NCBI GenBank assembly: GCA_014801735.1
Contig: JAAVDO010000010.1
Span: 35,983-78,266 of the forward strand
Direction of reading: 5' to 3'
Source: Bacteroides sp.
GTDB taxonomy: Bacteria; Bacteroidota; Bacteroidia; Bacteroidales; Muribaculaceae
DNA length: 42,284 nt
Every line of letters starts with the position of its first letter. The stretch's first letter is position 1. This document shows, one piece after another, positions 30,748-39,290 of the stretch. Below the pieces are notes generated by a model. The model made no database searches. It was not told where the DNA came from and saw only the letters and a list, made by a program, of their open reading frames with translations. The translations under genes were made by a program, and so were the position numbers.

Positions 30748-31638
30748 TCAACCTTTTTTCACGGCACGGTATTCCCTTGGGGACTGTCCCATAATTCTGG
30801 AGAACATCCGCGAGAAATAGTAAGGATCGTCAATGCCGATCATGTGGCAAATCTGATTGATGCGCAGATTGGTGAAATCGAGAAGCGAGCAGGCACGCTT
30901 GATTTTGAGCTGCATGAAATAGGCGATAGGCGACTGGCCGGTAGATCGTGAAAATACCGCCGAAAGATGTGACGGCGAGTAGCCGAGATGAGTTGAAATA
31001 TCTGATAGGGTGAGACGTCGATCGATATTCTCGGTCATGAATTTCACCGCCAGGGCTACAATATCGCCATGTTGTGCGGATCGGGGATCGGCAGTTTCCC
31101 GAAACTGACGCATATAGCGGAGGTAGCCCAGCAAGTGGTGAAGCAGGGATGTGGAATAAAGAAGATTCTCGCGGCAATAGCCAGAGTCGAGCGTGTTCAT
31201 GATTTCGTCGAAAATGGCCGGTATACTGCCTGCGGGAGTATTGAGCGAACCGTGGATTCCAACCGGGGAGGGATCGGAACTGATATACTCGGCAGCCAAA
31301 GAACCTTTGAAATGAATCCAGTAGATAGTCCAGGGTTCAGAATCGTCGGCAGCATAGGCATGGGGATGTCCGGGGGGAAGAATGAAATACGTGTCGGGAC
31401 TGACTTCATAGCGTCGACCGTCGATCTCATACCATCCTTTGCCCTTTACGGCGTAGATAAATACATATTGCGATATGGGCGCCTCGCGCCTGCGATAGTG
31501 GAAGGACGCATTGGGGTAGTATCCGATATCGGTGATGTGGAGTATTGACGAAAGAGGATTTCCCTCAAGCTCACGCAAGTAGGCAGGAGGAATGATAATA
31601 GCTCTCTGACCTGAAAAACCGTCTTTGATTCGCAGCAT
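30748..31638 (-). CDS. AraC family transcription regulator
   Basis: The 296-aa protein has an N-terminal cupin-type sensor domain: residues about 30-110, with HYRRREAPISQYVFIYAVKGKGWYEIDG and the YFILPPGHPHAY segment. At the C-terminus are two helix-turn-helix motifs, LTLSDISTHLGYSPSHLSAVF and the second with INQICHMIGIDDPYYFSRMF, followed by the GQSPREYR signature. The sensor binds a sugar or derivative in this family. It is divergent from the GH2-MFS-DUF5107-GH2 genes, with 132 nt between starts, and is therefore the likely regulator of that locus (inference). The ligand is unknown. Confidence 0.93.
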   Translation of the reverse strand: MLRIKDGFSGQRAIIIPPAYLRELEGNPLSSILHITDIGYYPNASFHYRRREAPISQYVFIYAVKGKGWYEIDGRRYEVSPDTYFILPPGHPHAYAADDSEPWTIYWIHFKGSLAAEYISSDPSPVGIHGSLNTPAGSIPAIFDEIMNTLDSGYCRENLLYSTSLLHHLLGYLRYMRQFRETADPRSAQHGDIVALAVKFMTENIDRRLTLSDISTHLGYSPSHLSAVFSRSTGQSPIAYFMQLKIKRACSLLDFTNLRINQICHMIGIDDPYYFSRMFSRIMGQSPREYRAVKKG

Positions 31639-31736
31639 GGATGATAAAGAAAGATGAGAACGTAAAGATAGACAAAAGTGTAAGAAAATCCATTTTTTTT
31701 GCGGAAAATTCTATTTGTCAGTGGCAGTGCAGATTG

Positions 31737-31744
31737 TAATTTTG
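31737..31744 (+). promoter_or_regulatory. Promoter for the GH2 locus
   Basis: TAATTTTG with TTTG (31714-31717) 19 nt upstream is a full consensus promoter, 26 nt before the GH2 ATG. Any AraC operator should lie in 31639-31735, but I see no clear repeat there. Confidence 0.7.
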
Positions 31745-31770
31745 CAGAGTCAAACAGTAAATCAATAATC

Positions 31771-34506
31771 ATGAAAAAATATATACTGACAATAGCAACA
31801 GCGCTCGCTACTCTCAATTGTCTGGGAAATATGGCGAGTGACACTATAGATCTGTCGGGGCTGTGGCGGTTTCAGCTCGATCCGATGGGTTTCGGCAAGA
31901 CGCCGGGATCGGAGATGTATCAGGCGAAACTGACAGAGACAATCCAACTGCCCGGAAGTACGGACGAGGGGGGCAAGGGAATAAAGAATCAGGCGCAATA
32001 CGTAGACCGTCTCAGCAGAAAATATGAATACAGCGGCCCGGCATGGTATCAGCGCGAGGTAGAGATACCTCAAGACTGGGCTGAGCGCCGGATAATGCTT
32101 GAACTGGAAAGATGTCATTGGGAGACAACAGTATATGTAGACGGAGAAGAAGCAGGGATGGACGAGCGTCTGTCGACACCAAACCGCTTTGTTATGAGTA
32201 AAAGCCTCACGCCGGGACTGCATACGATCACGATATGTGTTGACAACAGGCTGAAATATCCTATGGATCAGTGGGCCCATGGGACAACGGAATATACGCA
32301 GACCAACTGGAACGGTATCACGGGCAAAATGCTGCTGACATCGCATCCGGCGACAGGAATAACGGGCCTGCAGATTTATCCCGACGTGGAAGCCGGAAGC
32401 GCACGTGTAGAGGTGGCACTTGCAGGAAGCGGCGAAGGCGAGATAGAATTTAAGGTGACTGATCGGGATGGACGGACTGCCGGTAGCGCAAGCCGCAAGT
32501 TCAGTATGCCGGCTGATTCGGCCGGCATAGAGGTGGAGATTCCTATGGGCAGAAATGTGAAGCTATGGGATGAGTTCAATCCGAATCTGTATGAAGTGAC
32601 GGCTACCGTTAAAGGCCGCAACGGCGATGACGAGAGCATAAGCCGGACGTTCGGTATGAGGATGGTGGAGCAGGGAAAGCATCACGTGAAGATAAACGGT
32701 ATGGACCGACACCTGAGAGGCGTGCTTGATTGCTGCGTGTTTCCATTGACGGGTTATCCGCCGACCACGGTAGAAGAATGGAAGAAGGTGATGGCGACAG
32801 TGAAGGAGTATGGATTCAATCATGTGAGATTCCATTCGTGGTGTCCTCCGGAAGCCGCATTCGATGCCGCCGATCAGCTCGGACTGTATCTGCAGGTGGA
32901 GCTGCCTATGTGGATCAAGGATGTAGGGCAATATCCGGACAGACGGGAATTTTTTGAAAAAGAGATGTATGCCGTCCTTAACGAGTATGGCAATCATCCG
33001 TCGTTCGTGCTGTATTGTAACGGAAATGAGAATGAAGGAGACTTCAGTGTGCTCGAGGATCTGATAATCAAAGGACAGAAGCATGATCCACGACATCTGT
33101 ATTCGGCTTCGACAGCAAGGACACATGTGGCGGCTGACCAATTCTATACGTCGCACGTGTCGCCCAACGGCTGGATAACAGTGTATGAGGGACGTCCGTC
33201 GACCGACTGGGACCTGAACCGCGAATCTGCAATCGATGTGCCAGTGATAGCCCATGAAACCGGTCAACGGTGCATGTATCCCAACTTTAACGAGATGAGC
33301 AAATATACAGGTGTGCTTGAACCCCGCAACATGAATGTGTTTAAGGAAAGACTTGCCCGCAACGGTATGGCTGCTCAGGCCGAAGATTTCTTCAAAGCAA
33401 CGGGAGCACACACCGTGCTACAATATAAAGATGTGAACGAAGCATTGCTGCGAACCTCGACCTCGGGCGGATATCAGTTGCTCGGATTGCAGGATTTTCC
33501 GGGCCAAGGGAGTGCGTTTGTCGGCATACTGGATCCATTCTGGGAGTCGAAGGGGCTTGTAACGCCCGAGAAATATCGCGAGTCAAACGGCCCAGTAGTG
33601 GCACTCGCACGCTTTCCCAAGCGGATATACACCAACAGCGAGAGTTTTCCCGTGAAGCTGGGTGTGTATAATTTCGGCGAGAACGATATAAAGAAAGGAC
33701 AATTGAACTGGACTCTTACAGATGCAAATGGCCGGAGTGTGAAGGCAGGGCGTGTGCGTCATGACGGGGCTGCGAGATCGAGCGTAGACTCGCTCGGATA
33801 TCTGGAGATACCTCTTGCAGGGCTACCTTCGCCTGCCGAATACAGATTCAATGTGGATATAGATGGCCATAGCAATGAGTGGAATATCTGGGTGTATCCC
33901 GATGAAGAGGCGACTATTTCAGGAGTCAACGTGACCGGTTCATGGGACGAGGCAAGGACACTGCTGGCAAAAGGCGAGGCCGTGTTGCTGGTTCCTGACA
34001 GTGTGGCCGGCAGAAAGACACGCTTTGCAAGTCATTTCTGGAATCCGATAATGTTTAACTGGAATCCGATGATAGTAGGAACACTGATAGATAGTGACCA
34101 TCGTGCCTTAAGCGACTTCCCGACCAAAAAATATGCCGACTGGCAGTGGACCGACATACTCAATAACTCGCGCGCAATAGACCTGACCGATATAGAGGGG
34201 CTGACGCCGGTGGTGCAGAGTATAGACACATACGAGGTGAACCGCAAGCTTGGAATAGCTTTCGAGGCCCTCACACCAGAAGGAGGACGCCTGTTTGTGC
34301 TCAGCATGGATCCAAGCAAGAATATAGAATCACGCCCGGCATCGCGCAGGTTGCTCAATTCGATTGCCGGATATGTAGGGTCGCGCGATTTCAATCCACA
34401 GACCGAGGTGCCGCTCTATCAGCTTGATGCAATCTTCGATGCCCGGAAAATAAATACTGATACAGAAAAATCGTCGGAAGCCGTGAAACAGCTTCTTAAC
34501 CAGTAA
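31771..34506 (+). CDS. Glycoside hydrolase family 2, secreted (paralogue 1)
   Basis: The start is ATG 31771 (MKKYILTIATALATLNCLG), a signal peptide placed after the promoter; an upstream ATG at 31699 lies before the promoter. The 911-aa product has an N-terminal jelly-roll sugar-binding domain (WYQREVEIPQDW...; residues about 30-200), an Ig-like GH2 domain (about 205-310), and a barrel beginning LRGVLDCCVFPLTGYPPT. The predicted acid/base is E420 in CNGNENEG and the nucleophile E496 in IAHETGQ. A C-terminal domain of about 270 residues follows. GH2 includes beta-galactosidases, glucuronidases and mannosidases; the CCVFPLTG variant does not tell me the substrate. It is first in an operon with an MFS porter 4 nt downstream. 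Confidence 0.9.
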   Translation: MKKYILTIATALATLNCLGNMASDTIDLSGLWRFQLDPMGFGKTPGSEMYQAKLTETIQLPGSTDEGGKGIKNQAQYVDRLSRKYEYSGPAWYQREVEIPQDWAERRIMLELERCHWETTVYVDGEEAGMDERLSTPNRFVMSKSLTPGLHTITICVDNRLKYPMDQWAHGTTEYTQTNWNGITGKMLLTSHPATGITGLQIYPDVEAGSARVEVALAGSGEGEIEFKVTDRDGRTAGSASRKFSMPADSAGIEVEIPMGRNVKLWDEFNPNLYEVTATVKGRNGDDESISRTFGMRMVEQGKHHVKINGMDRHLRGVLDCCVFPLTGYPPTTVEEWKKVMATVKEYGFNHVRFHSWCPPEAAFDAADQLGLYLQVELPMWIKDVGQYPDRREFFEKEMYAVLNEYGNHPSFVLYCNGNENEGDFSVLEDLIIKGQKHDPRHLYSASTARTHVAADQFYTSHVSPNGWITVYEGRPSTDWDLNRESAIDVPVIAHETGQRCMYPNFNEMSKYTGVLEPRNMNVFKERLARNGMAAQAEDFFKATGAHTVLQYKDVNEALLRTSTSGGYQLLGLQDFPGQGSAFVGILDPFWESKGLVTPEKYRESNGPVVALARFPKRIYTNSESFPVKLGVYNFGENDIKKGQLNWTLTDANGRSVKAGRVRHDGAARSSVDSLGYLEIPLAGLPSPAEYRFNVDIDGHSNEWNIWVYPDEEATISGVNVTGSWDEARTLLAKGEAVLLVPDSVAGRKTRFASHFWNPIMFNWNPMIVGTLIDSDHRALSDFPTKKYADWQWTDILNNSRAIDLTDIEGLTPVVQSIDTYEVNRKLGIAFEALTPEGGRLFVLSMDPSKNIESRPASRRLLNSIAGYVGSRDFNPQTEVPLYQLDAIFDARKINTDTEKSSEAVKQLLNQ

Positions 34507-34510
34507 TGAG

Positions 34511-35884
34511 ATGAACAACAAATTTATATATTTCATTTGCCTGGTCGCGGCCATGGGAGGGCTGCTGTTCGGCTATGACTGGGTAGTGATAGGCGGAGCG
34601 AAACCATTCTATGAGGCTTATTTCGGTATAAGCGGCAATCCCGGTATGCAGGGACTGGCAATGAGCATTGCTCTTGTCGGGTGTCTTGTCGGAGCTATGG
34701 TGTGCGGCGTACTGGCAGACCGCATAGGGCGCAAGCGTCTGCTCACATGGTCGGCGGTGATATTTCTGGTTTCCGCATATTTGACCGGGGCTGCCGACAG
34801 TTTCGCAATATTCCTGTCGGCCCGATTACTCGGAGGCCTTGGAATAGGTGTGGCATCGGGACTGTCACCGATGTATATAGCTGAGATCGCACCTGCAAGA
34901 CTAAGAGGTAAACTCGTTACACTCAATCAGCTGACCATAGTTGTCGGAATACTGGCGGCACAGTTGTCCAATATGTTTATAGCCGAGCCAATTATTAGTT
35001 CTGCGCAGGAAGCCATCGCACAGTCATGGAACGGCCAGATGGCATGGCGGTGGATGTTCTGGGGCGCTGCGTTTCCCGCCGCTGTATTCCTGCTGCTGAG
35101 CTTGTTTATTCCCGAGAGTCCGCGCTGGCTCGTAATGAAAGGATATGTTGGCCGAGCCTCGGCGGTTCTCGAGACGATTGGTGGCGGGAGCTATGTGGAA
35201 AAAGAGGTGGCTTCGATTTCGCAGGCGATAAATGAAGAAAAGGGCAACGGAGGATTGCGACAGTTGTTGAGCAAACCATTCCGCAGGGTATTGGTGCTGG
35301 GAATTATCATAGCAGTTTTCCAGCAATGGTGCGGTACCAACGTCATATTCAACTATGCCCAAGAGATATTCGTATCAGCCGGATATGAGCTCGGCGATCT
35401 TTTCTTCCAGATAGTGGTGACCGGCGTGACTAATCTGATATTCACTATTGTGGCCCTATATACCGTTGACAAGCTGGGACGGCGCTCGCTTATGCTGTTT
35501 GGCGCCGGAGGACTCGGCGGCATTTATCTGATACTCGGCTACTGTTATCATGCTGAAGTGAATGGGACCGGTATGGTGGCGCTCGTAGTGATGGCAATAG
35601 CCTGTTATGCGATGTCGCTCGGTCCGGTCACCTGGGTATTGCTTTCGGAAATCTTCCCTGACAAGGTAAGGGCCGTAGCAATGGCAACATGCACATTCGC
35701 GCTGTGGACCGGTAGCGTGACGCTTACTTTCAGTTTCCCATATCTCAACTCCTTTCTGGGCGCGGATTTCACGTTCTGGATATATTCGATGATATGCTGG
35801 TGTGCATTCATCTATCTGGCACGACGCTGTCCGGAAACGAAGGGGAAGACATTGGAGAAAATCCAGACGGAACTTATTGAATGA
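34511..35884 (+). CDS. MFS sugar porter (SP family)
   Basis: The 457-aa inner-membrane transporter has 12 predicted spans. The sugar-porter landmarks are all present: GGLLFGYDWVVIGGA at the N-terminus, DRIGRKR after helix 2, RLLGGLGIGVASGLSPMYIAEIAP, PESPRWLV before the central loop, QQWCGTNVIFNYA, DKLGRRS and PETKGKTLE at the end. The fold is XylE/GLUT-like, probably H+-coupled for a monosaccharide. It starts 4 nt behind the GH2 gene, suggesting that it imports the sugar freed by that enzyme. The AraC regulator and second GH2 complete the locus. Confidence 0.93.
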   Translation: MNNKFIYFICLVAAMGGLLFGYDWVVIGGAKPFYEAYFGISGNPGMQGLAMSIALVGCLVGAMVCGVLADRIGRKRLLTWSAVIFLVSAYLTGAADSFAIFLSARLLGGLGIGVASGLSPMYIAEIAPARLRGKLVTLNQLTIVVGILAAQLSNMFIAEPIISSAQEAIAQSWNGQMAWRWMFWGAAFPAAVFLLLSLFIPESPRWLVMKGYVGRASAVLETIGGGSYVEKEVASISQAINEEKGNGGLRQLLSKPFRRVLVLGIIIAVFQQWCGTNVIFNYAQEIFVSAGYELGDLFFQIVVTGVTNLIFTIVALYTVDKLGRRSLMLFGAGGLGGIYLILGYCYHAEVNGTGMVALVVMAIACYAMSLGPVTWVLLSEIFPDKVRAVAMATCTFALWTGSVTLTFSFPYLNSFLGADFTFWIYSMICWCAFIYLARRCPETKGKTLEKIQTELIE

Positions 35885-35965
35885 TCAGTTATTTTGCAGC
35901 GATTCACACAATTATCATTTAAATCAGACAAAAATACACAATCATCTATTTACATATCTAAAGTT

Positions 35966-38900
35966 ATGGAAATGAAGGGTAACAAAGTGAGAGCATGGTG
36001 CGAGGCCCTCACTATACCGACCTATGAGGCCGGAAAGCCGGAGAAATCGCCTATGTTTCTTGAAAAGAGAGTTTATCAAGGCTCAAGCGGTGTGGTATAT
36101 CCTTATCCGGTGATAGAAAAAATCGCCGACGAGGCGACTCCCCATATATATCAGGCTGTGTTTATAGAGAACGAATATCTGAAAATTATGATATTGCCGG
36201 AACTCGGGGGTAGGGTACAGATGGCCTATGACAAGATTGCAAGGAGGCACTTCGTGTACTATAACCATGTTATCAAGCCAGCTCTTGTCGGTCTCGCCGG
36301 CCCGTGGATCTCGGGCGGTATTGAGTTCAACTGGCCACAGCATCACCGACCTTCAACATTTATGCCTATCGATAGCGCGATTGAAGAGAATGCTGACGGA
36401 AGTGTCACGGTGTGGGTTAGCGAGGTGGAGCGTATGTTCGGCCAAAAAGGACGTGCCGGGTTCACTCTGCGTCCGGGTGTGGCACGGCTGGAGATAAAGG
36501 GAGCTGTAGGAAATCCGACAGAACTTCCACAGACATTCCTTTGGTGGGCTAATCCGGCGGTTGCCGTCAACGACCACTATCAGAGCGTGTTTCCACCGGA
36601 TATCAACGCGGTGTTTGATCATGGCAAGAGAGCGGTATCCAGTTTCCCGATCGCTACCGGAACTTATTACAAAATGGACTATTCGGCCGGAGTAGATATA
36701 TCCAACTACAAGAATATCAAGGTGCCGACCTCGTATATGGGTATTAATTCAGGATATGATTTCGAGGGTGGTTATGAAAATGACACCAAGTGTGGTATGC
36801 TACACGTGGCGAGCCATCATGTCTCGCCGGGAAAGAAGCAATGGACATGGGGCAACGGTGATTTCGGTCGTGCCTGGGACAGGAATCTGACCGATTCAGA
36901 TGGTCCATATATAGAACTGATGGCCGGAGTATATACCGAAAACCAGCCTGACTTTGCATGGCTGCAGCCATATGAGGAAAAGCGATTCACGCAATATTTT
37001 TTCCCATACAGGGAACTTGGAGTGGTGAAAAATGCCACACGTGATTACGTGATGAATATAGTGGAAGAAGATGGAGGGTTGGTGATAAAGCTGTTTGCGA
37101 CAGTTACCGCGAAGATACGCATTGTCGTGACCACCAGGAAGGATGGCCGGCGTGTGCTTGAGTGTGAGAGCGATGTCAGTCCTCGAGAGATATTCAGCCA
37201 TAAGCTCGGAGAGGGTATGAAAATTGACGATCTTCGAGTGGAGATTTACAGCGGCGGGAAGATCGCCATGATCTGGGAGGCGGAGGCTGATGAAGCCAAA
37301 CGTCTGCCGGATGCAGCCATAGCTGCCGCGGCGCCGGAAGATATAAAGAGCTGCGAGCGGCTGTATCTGACAGGAATGCATCTGGAACAATACCGCCATG
37401 CTACATTCTCGGCCAAAGACTATTATGAGGAAGCCTTAAGAAGGGATCCGGCGGACGCGAGATGTAACAACGCCATGGGACTATGGTATCTGAGGCGCGG
37501 ACGTTTTGACATAGCGGAAAAATATCTCCGCAGAGCAGTGGCAGAGATCTGCCGATATAATCCCAACCCCTATGACGGCGAGGCAATCTATAATCTCGGG
37601 GTCACACTGATGAGGCAGGGCAGAGACGCTGAAGCGTATGACCGGTTTGCCAAGGCGGCGTGGAATGCGGCCTGGCAAGATGCTGCCTGGTATTCATGTG
37701 CATGCATCGTGAACAGCGCCGGAGACTATGAGACAGCCTTGGCAGATGTAGACAACTCGCTTACGAGAAACAGTGCCAACCACAAGGCTCGTGCTCTTAA
37801 GGCTCTGATCCTCATGAAGACAGGTCGTAGAGATGAAGCTGTTGCTGAGGCAGAGGAAGCTCTGAAGATCGATATGTTTAATTATGCGGCCTTGTTCGTG
37901 AAAGCAAAAGCCGGAAAGAATATTTCAGACCGGCAACTGCTTATTGAGCGGATGAGGAATGAAGCTCACAACTATAATGTGGCAGGTGTGGAACTTATGA
38001 CGGCCGGAGGATTTGAAGAGGCTGAGGAAATATGGCAGATAGCGGAGGAATGCGGAGCTGTCGATCCGATGAGCTACTATCACCTTGCACGCTGCAGACG
38101 AAGCGGCAATCTTCCAGGAGTGGTGGAAGCACTGTCGAAAGCCGAGGCCATGTCACCCGACTATTGTTTCCCGAAAGGCAACGATGACGTTGTGTCGCTT
38201 CTACAAGCAGCCGCAGAGCAGCCTGAGGATGCACGTTGCCGTTATTATCTCGGGTGTCTGTATTATGACGCACGTCAATATGATCTGGCGGTGAGGTACT
38301 GGGAGGAATCGTTAGCGCTTGATCCGGATTATCCGCAAGTTTGGAGAAACCTCGCGCTGGCACGTTTCAACAAACAGCTGTGTACGGAGGATAGCGTGAG
38401 GATGATGGAAAAGGCGACAGAGCTGGCACCAGATGACGCAAGAATGCTGATGGAACTGGATCAATTATACAGGCGTCTTGGCCGCGATCATTCCGACAGA
38501 CTCCGCAATTTGAGAAAAACAGATGGTCTGACAGATGAACGCGACGATCTGAAGCTGGAAGAAGCGACGCTGCTTAACAATCTGGGACATTATTCTGAAG
38601 CAAAAGAAATTATCGATCGGAGAACGTTTCATCCCTGGGAAGGGGGCGAGGGTAAGGTTTCGGCTCAATATCAGTTCTGCCGCGTAGAGATGGCAAAGGA
38701 AGCTATTGCTCGCGGAGACTATGATGAGAGTGTGCGCCTGCTGAAAGAGTGTCTCGTGTTTCCCGTGAATCTTGGGGAGGGCAAACTGGAAGGTGCGCAG
38801 GATAACGATTTCTATTATCTGATTGGACTGAGTTTATCGGCCAACGGAGATCAGGAGAATGCACGTGAATATTTCCGCAAGGCCCTCGTTGGCCCCACTG

Positions 38901-39289
38901 AACCTGCACCGTCATTATACTATAACGATGCTAAGGCGGACAAGATATTTTATCAGGGGCTGGCTCACAGAGCGCTCGGCGATGAGGACAGGGCAAGGGG
39001 CGCTTTTCACAAGCTCAAGACATTTGGTGAAAAGAATCTGTTTGAACCGGTTAAGATAGACTATTTTGCCGTATCGCTACCCGATCTGCTGATATGGGAG
39101 GATGATCTTCAGCGCAGAAACACGGTGTACTGCCGTTATCTGATGGCACTTGGCTGTTATGGTCTTGGACAGAAAGAAAGAGCAATGCGCGAACTGAACC
39201 GAGTGACCGAACTTGATCCCAACCATCAGGGCGCTAAAGCGTTTATGAGCTATATAGAATTGATAGATAAAATTATAGGCGCTCAGTGA
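35966..39289 (+). CDS. DUF5107 domain protein with C-terminal tetratricopeptide repeats
   Basis: The 1107-aa protein has no signal peptide, so it is cytoplasmic. I chose ATG 35966 (MEMKGNKVRAW), with Met3 an alternative; a TTG at 35894 opens the frame earlier but lies in a promoter-like TTATTTTGC. Residues about 30-340 match DUF5107 (ENEYLKIMILPELGGRV..., VYYNHVIKPALVGLAGPWISGG, IEFNWPQHHRP, PQTFLWWANPAVAV). Aldose-epimerase-like beta-sandwich topology is suggested by the ELGGRV and GGIEFNWPQHH elements. Residues about 480-1100 contain many TPR-type helical pairs (ARCNNAMGLWYLRRGRFDIAEKYLRRA, and others). No reaction is established to my knowledge. Placed between a porter and a GH2, it may act on, or sense, the imported sugar. 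Confidence 0.85.
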   Translation: MEMKGNKVRAWCEALTIPTYEAGKPEKSPMFLEKRVYQGSSGVVYPYPVIEKIADEATPHIYQAVFIENEYLKIMILPELGGRVQMAYDKIARRHFVYYNHVIKPALVGLAGPWISGGIEFNWPQHHRPSTFMPIDSAIEENADGSVTVWVSEVERMFGQKGRAGFTLRPGVARLEIKGAVGNPTELPQTFLWWANPAVAVNDHYQSVFPPDINAVFDHGKRAVSSFPIATGTYYKMDYSAGVDISNYKNIKVPTSYMGINSGYDFEGGYENDTKCGMLHVASHHVSPGKKQWTWGNGDFGRAWDRNLTDSDGPYIELMAGVYTENQPDFAWLQPYEEKRFTQYFFPYRELGVVKNATRDYVMNIVEEDGGLVIKLFATVTAKIRIVVTTRKDGRRVLECESDVSPREIFSHKLGEGMKIDDLRVEIYSGGKIAMIWEAEADEAKRLPDAAIAAAAPEDIKSCERLYLTGMHLEQYRHATFSAKDYYEEALRRDPADARCNNAMGLWYLRRGRFDIAEKYLRRAVAEICRYNPNPYDGEAIYNLGVTLMRQGRDAEAYDRFAKAAWNAAWQDAAWYSCACIVNSAGDYETALADVDNSLTRNSANHKARALKALILMKTGRRDEAVAEAEEALKIDMFNYAALFVKAKAGKNISDRQLLIERMRNEAHNYNVAGVELMTAGGFEEAEEIWQIAEECGAVDPMSYYHLARCRRSGNLPGVVEALSKAEAMSPDYCFPKGNDDVVSLLQAAAEQPEDARCRYYLGCLYYDARQYDLAVRYWEESLALDPDYPQVWRNLALARFNKQLCTEDSVRMMEKATELAPDDARMLMELDQLYRRLGRDHSDRLRNLRKTDGLTDERDDLKLEEATLLNNLGHYSEAKEIIDRRTFHPWEGGEGKVSAQYQFCRVEMAKEAIARGDYDESVRLLKECLVFPVNLGEGKLEGAQDNDFYYLIGLSLSANGDQENAREYFRKALVGPTEPAPSLYYNDAKADKIFYQGLAHRALGDEDRARGAFHKLKTFGEKNLFEPVKIDYFAVSLPDLLIWEDDLQRRNTVYCRYLMALGCYGLGQKERAMRELNRVTELDPNHQGAKAFMSYIELIDKIIGAQ

Positions 39290-39290
39290 T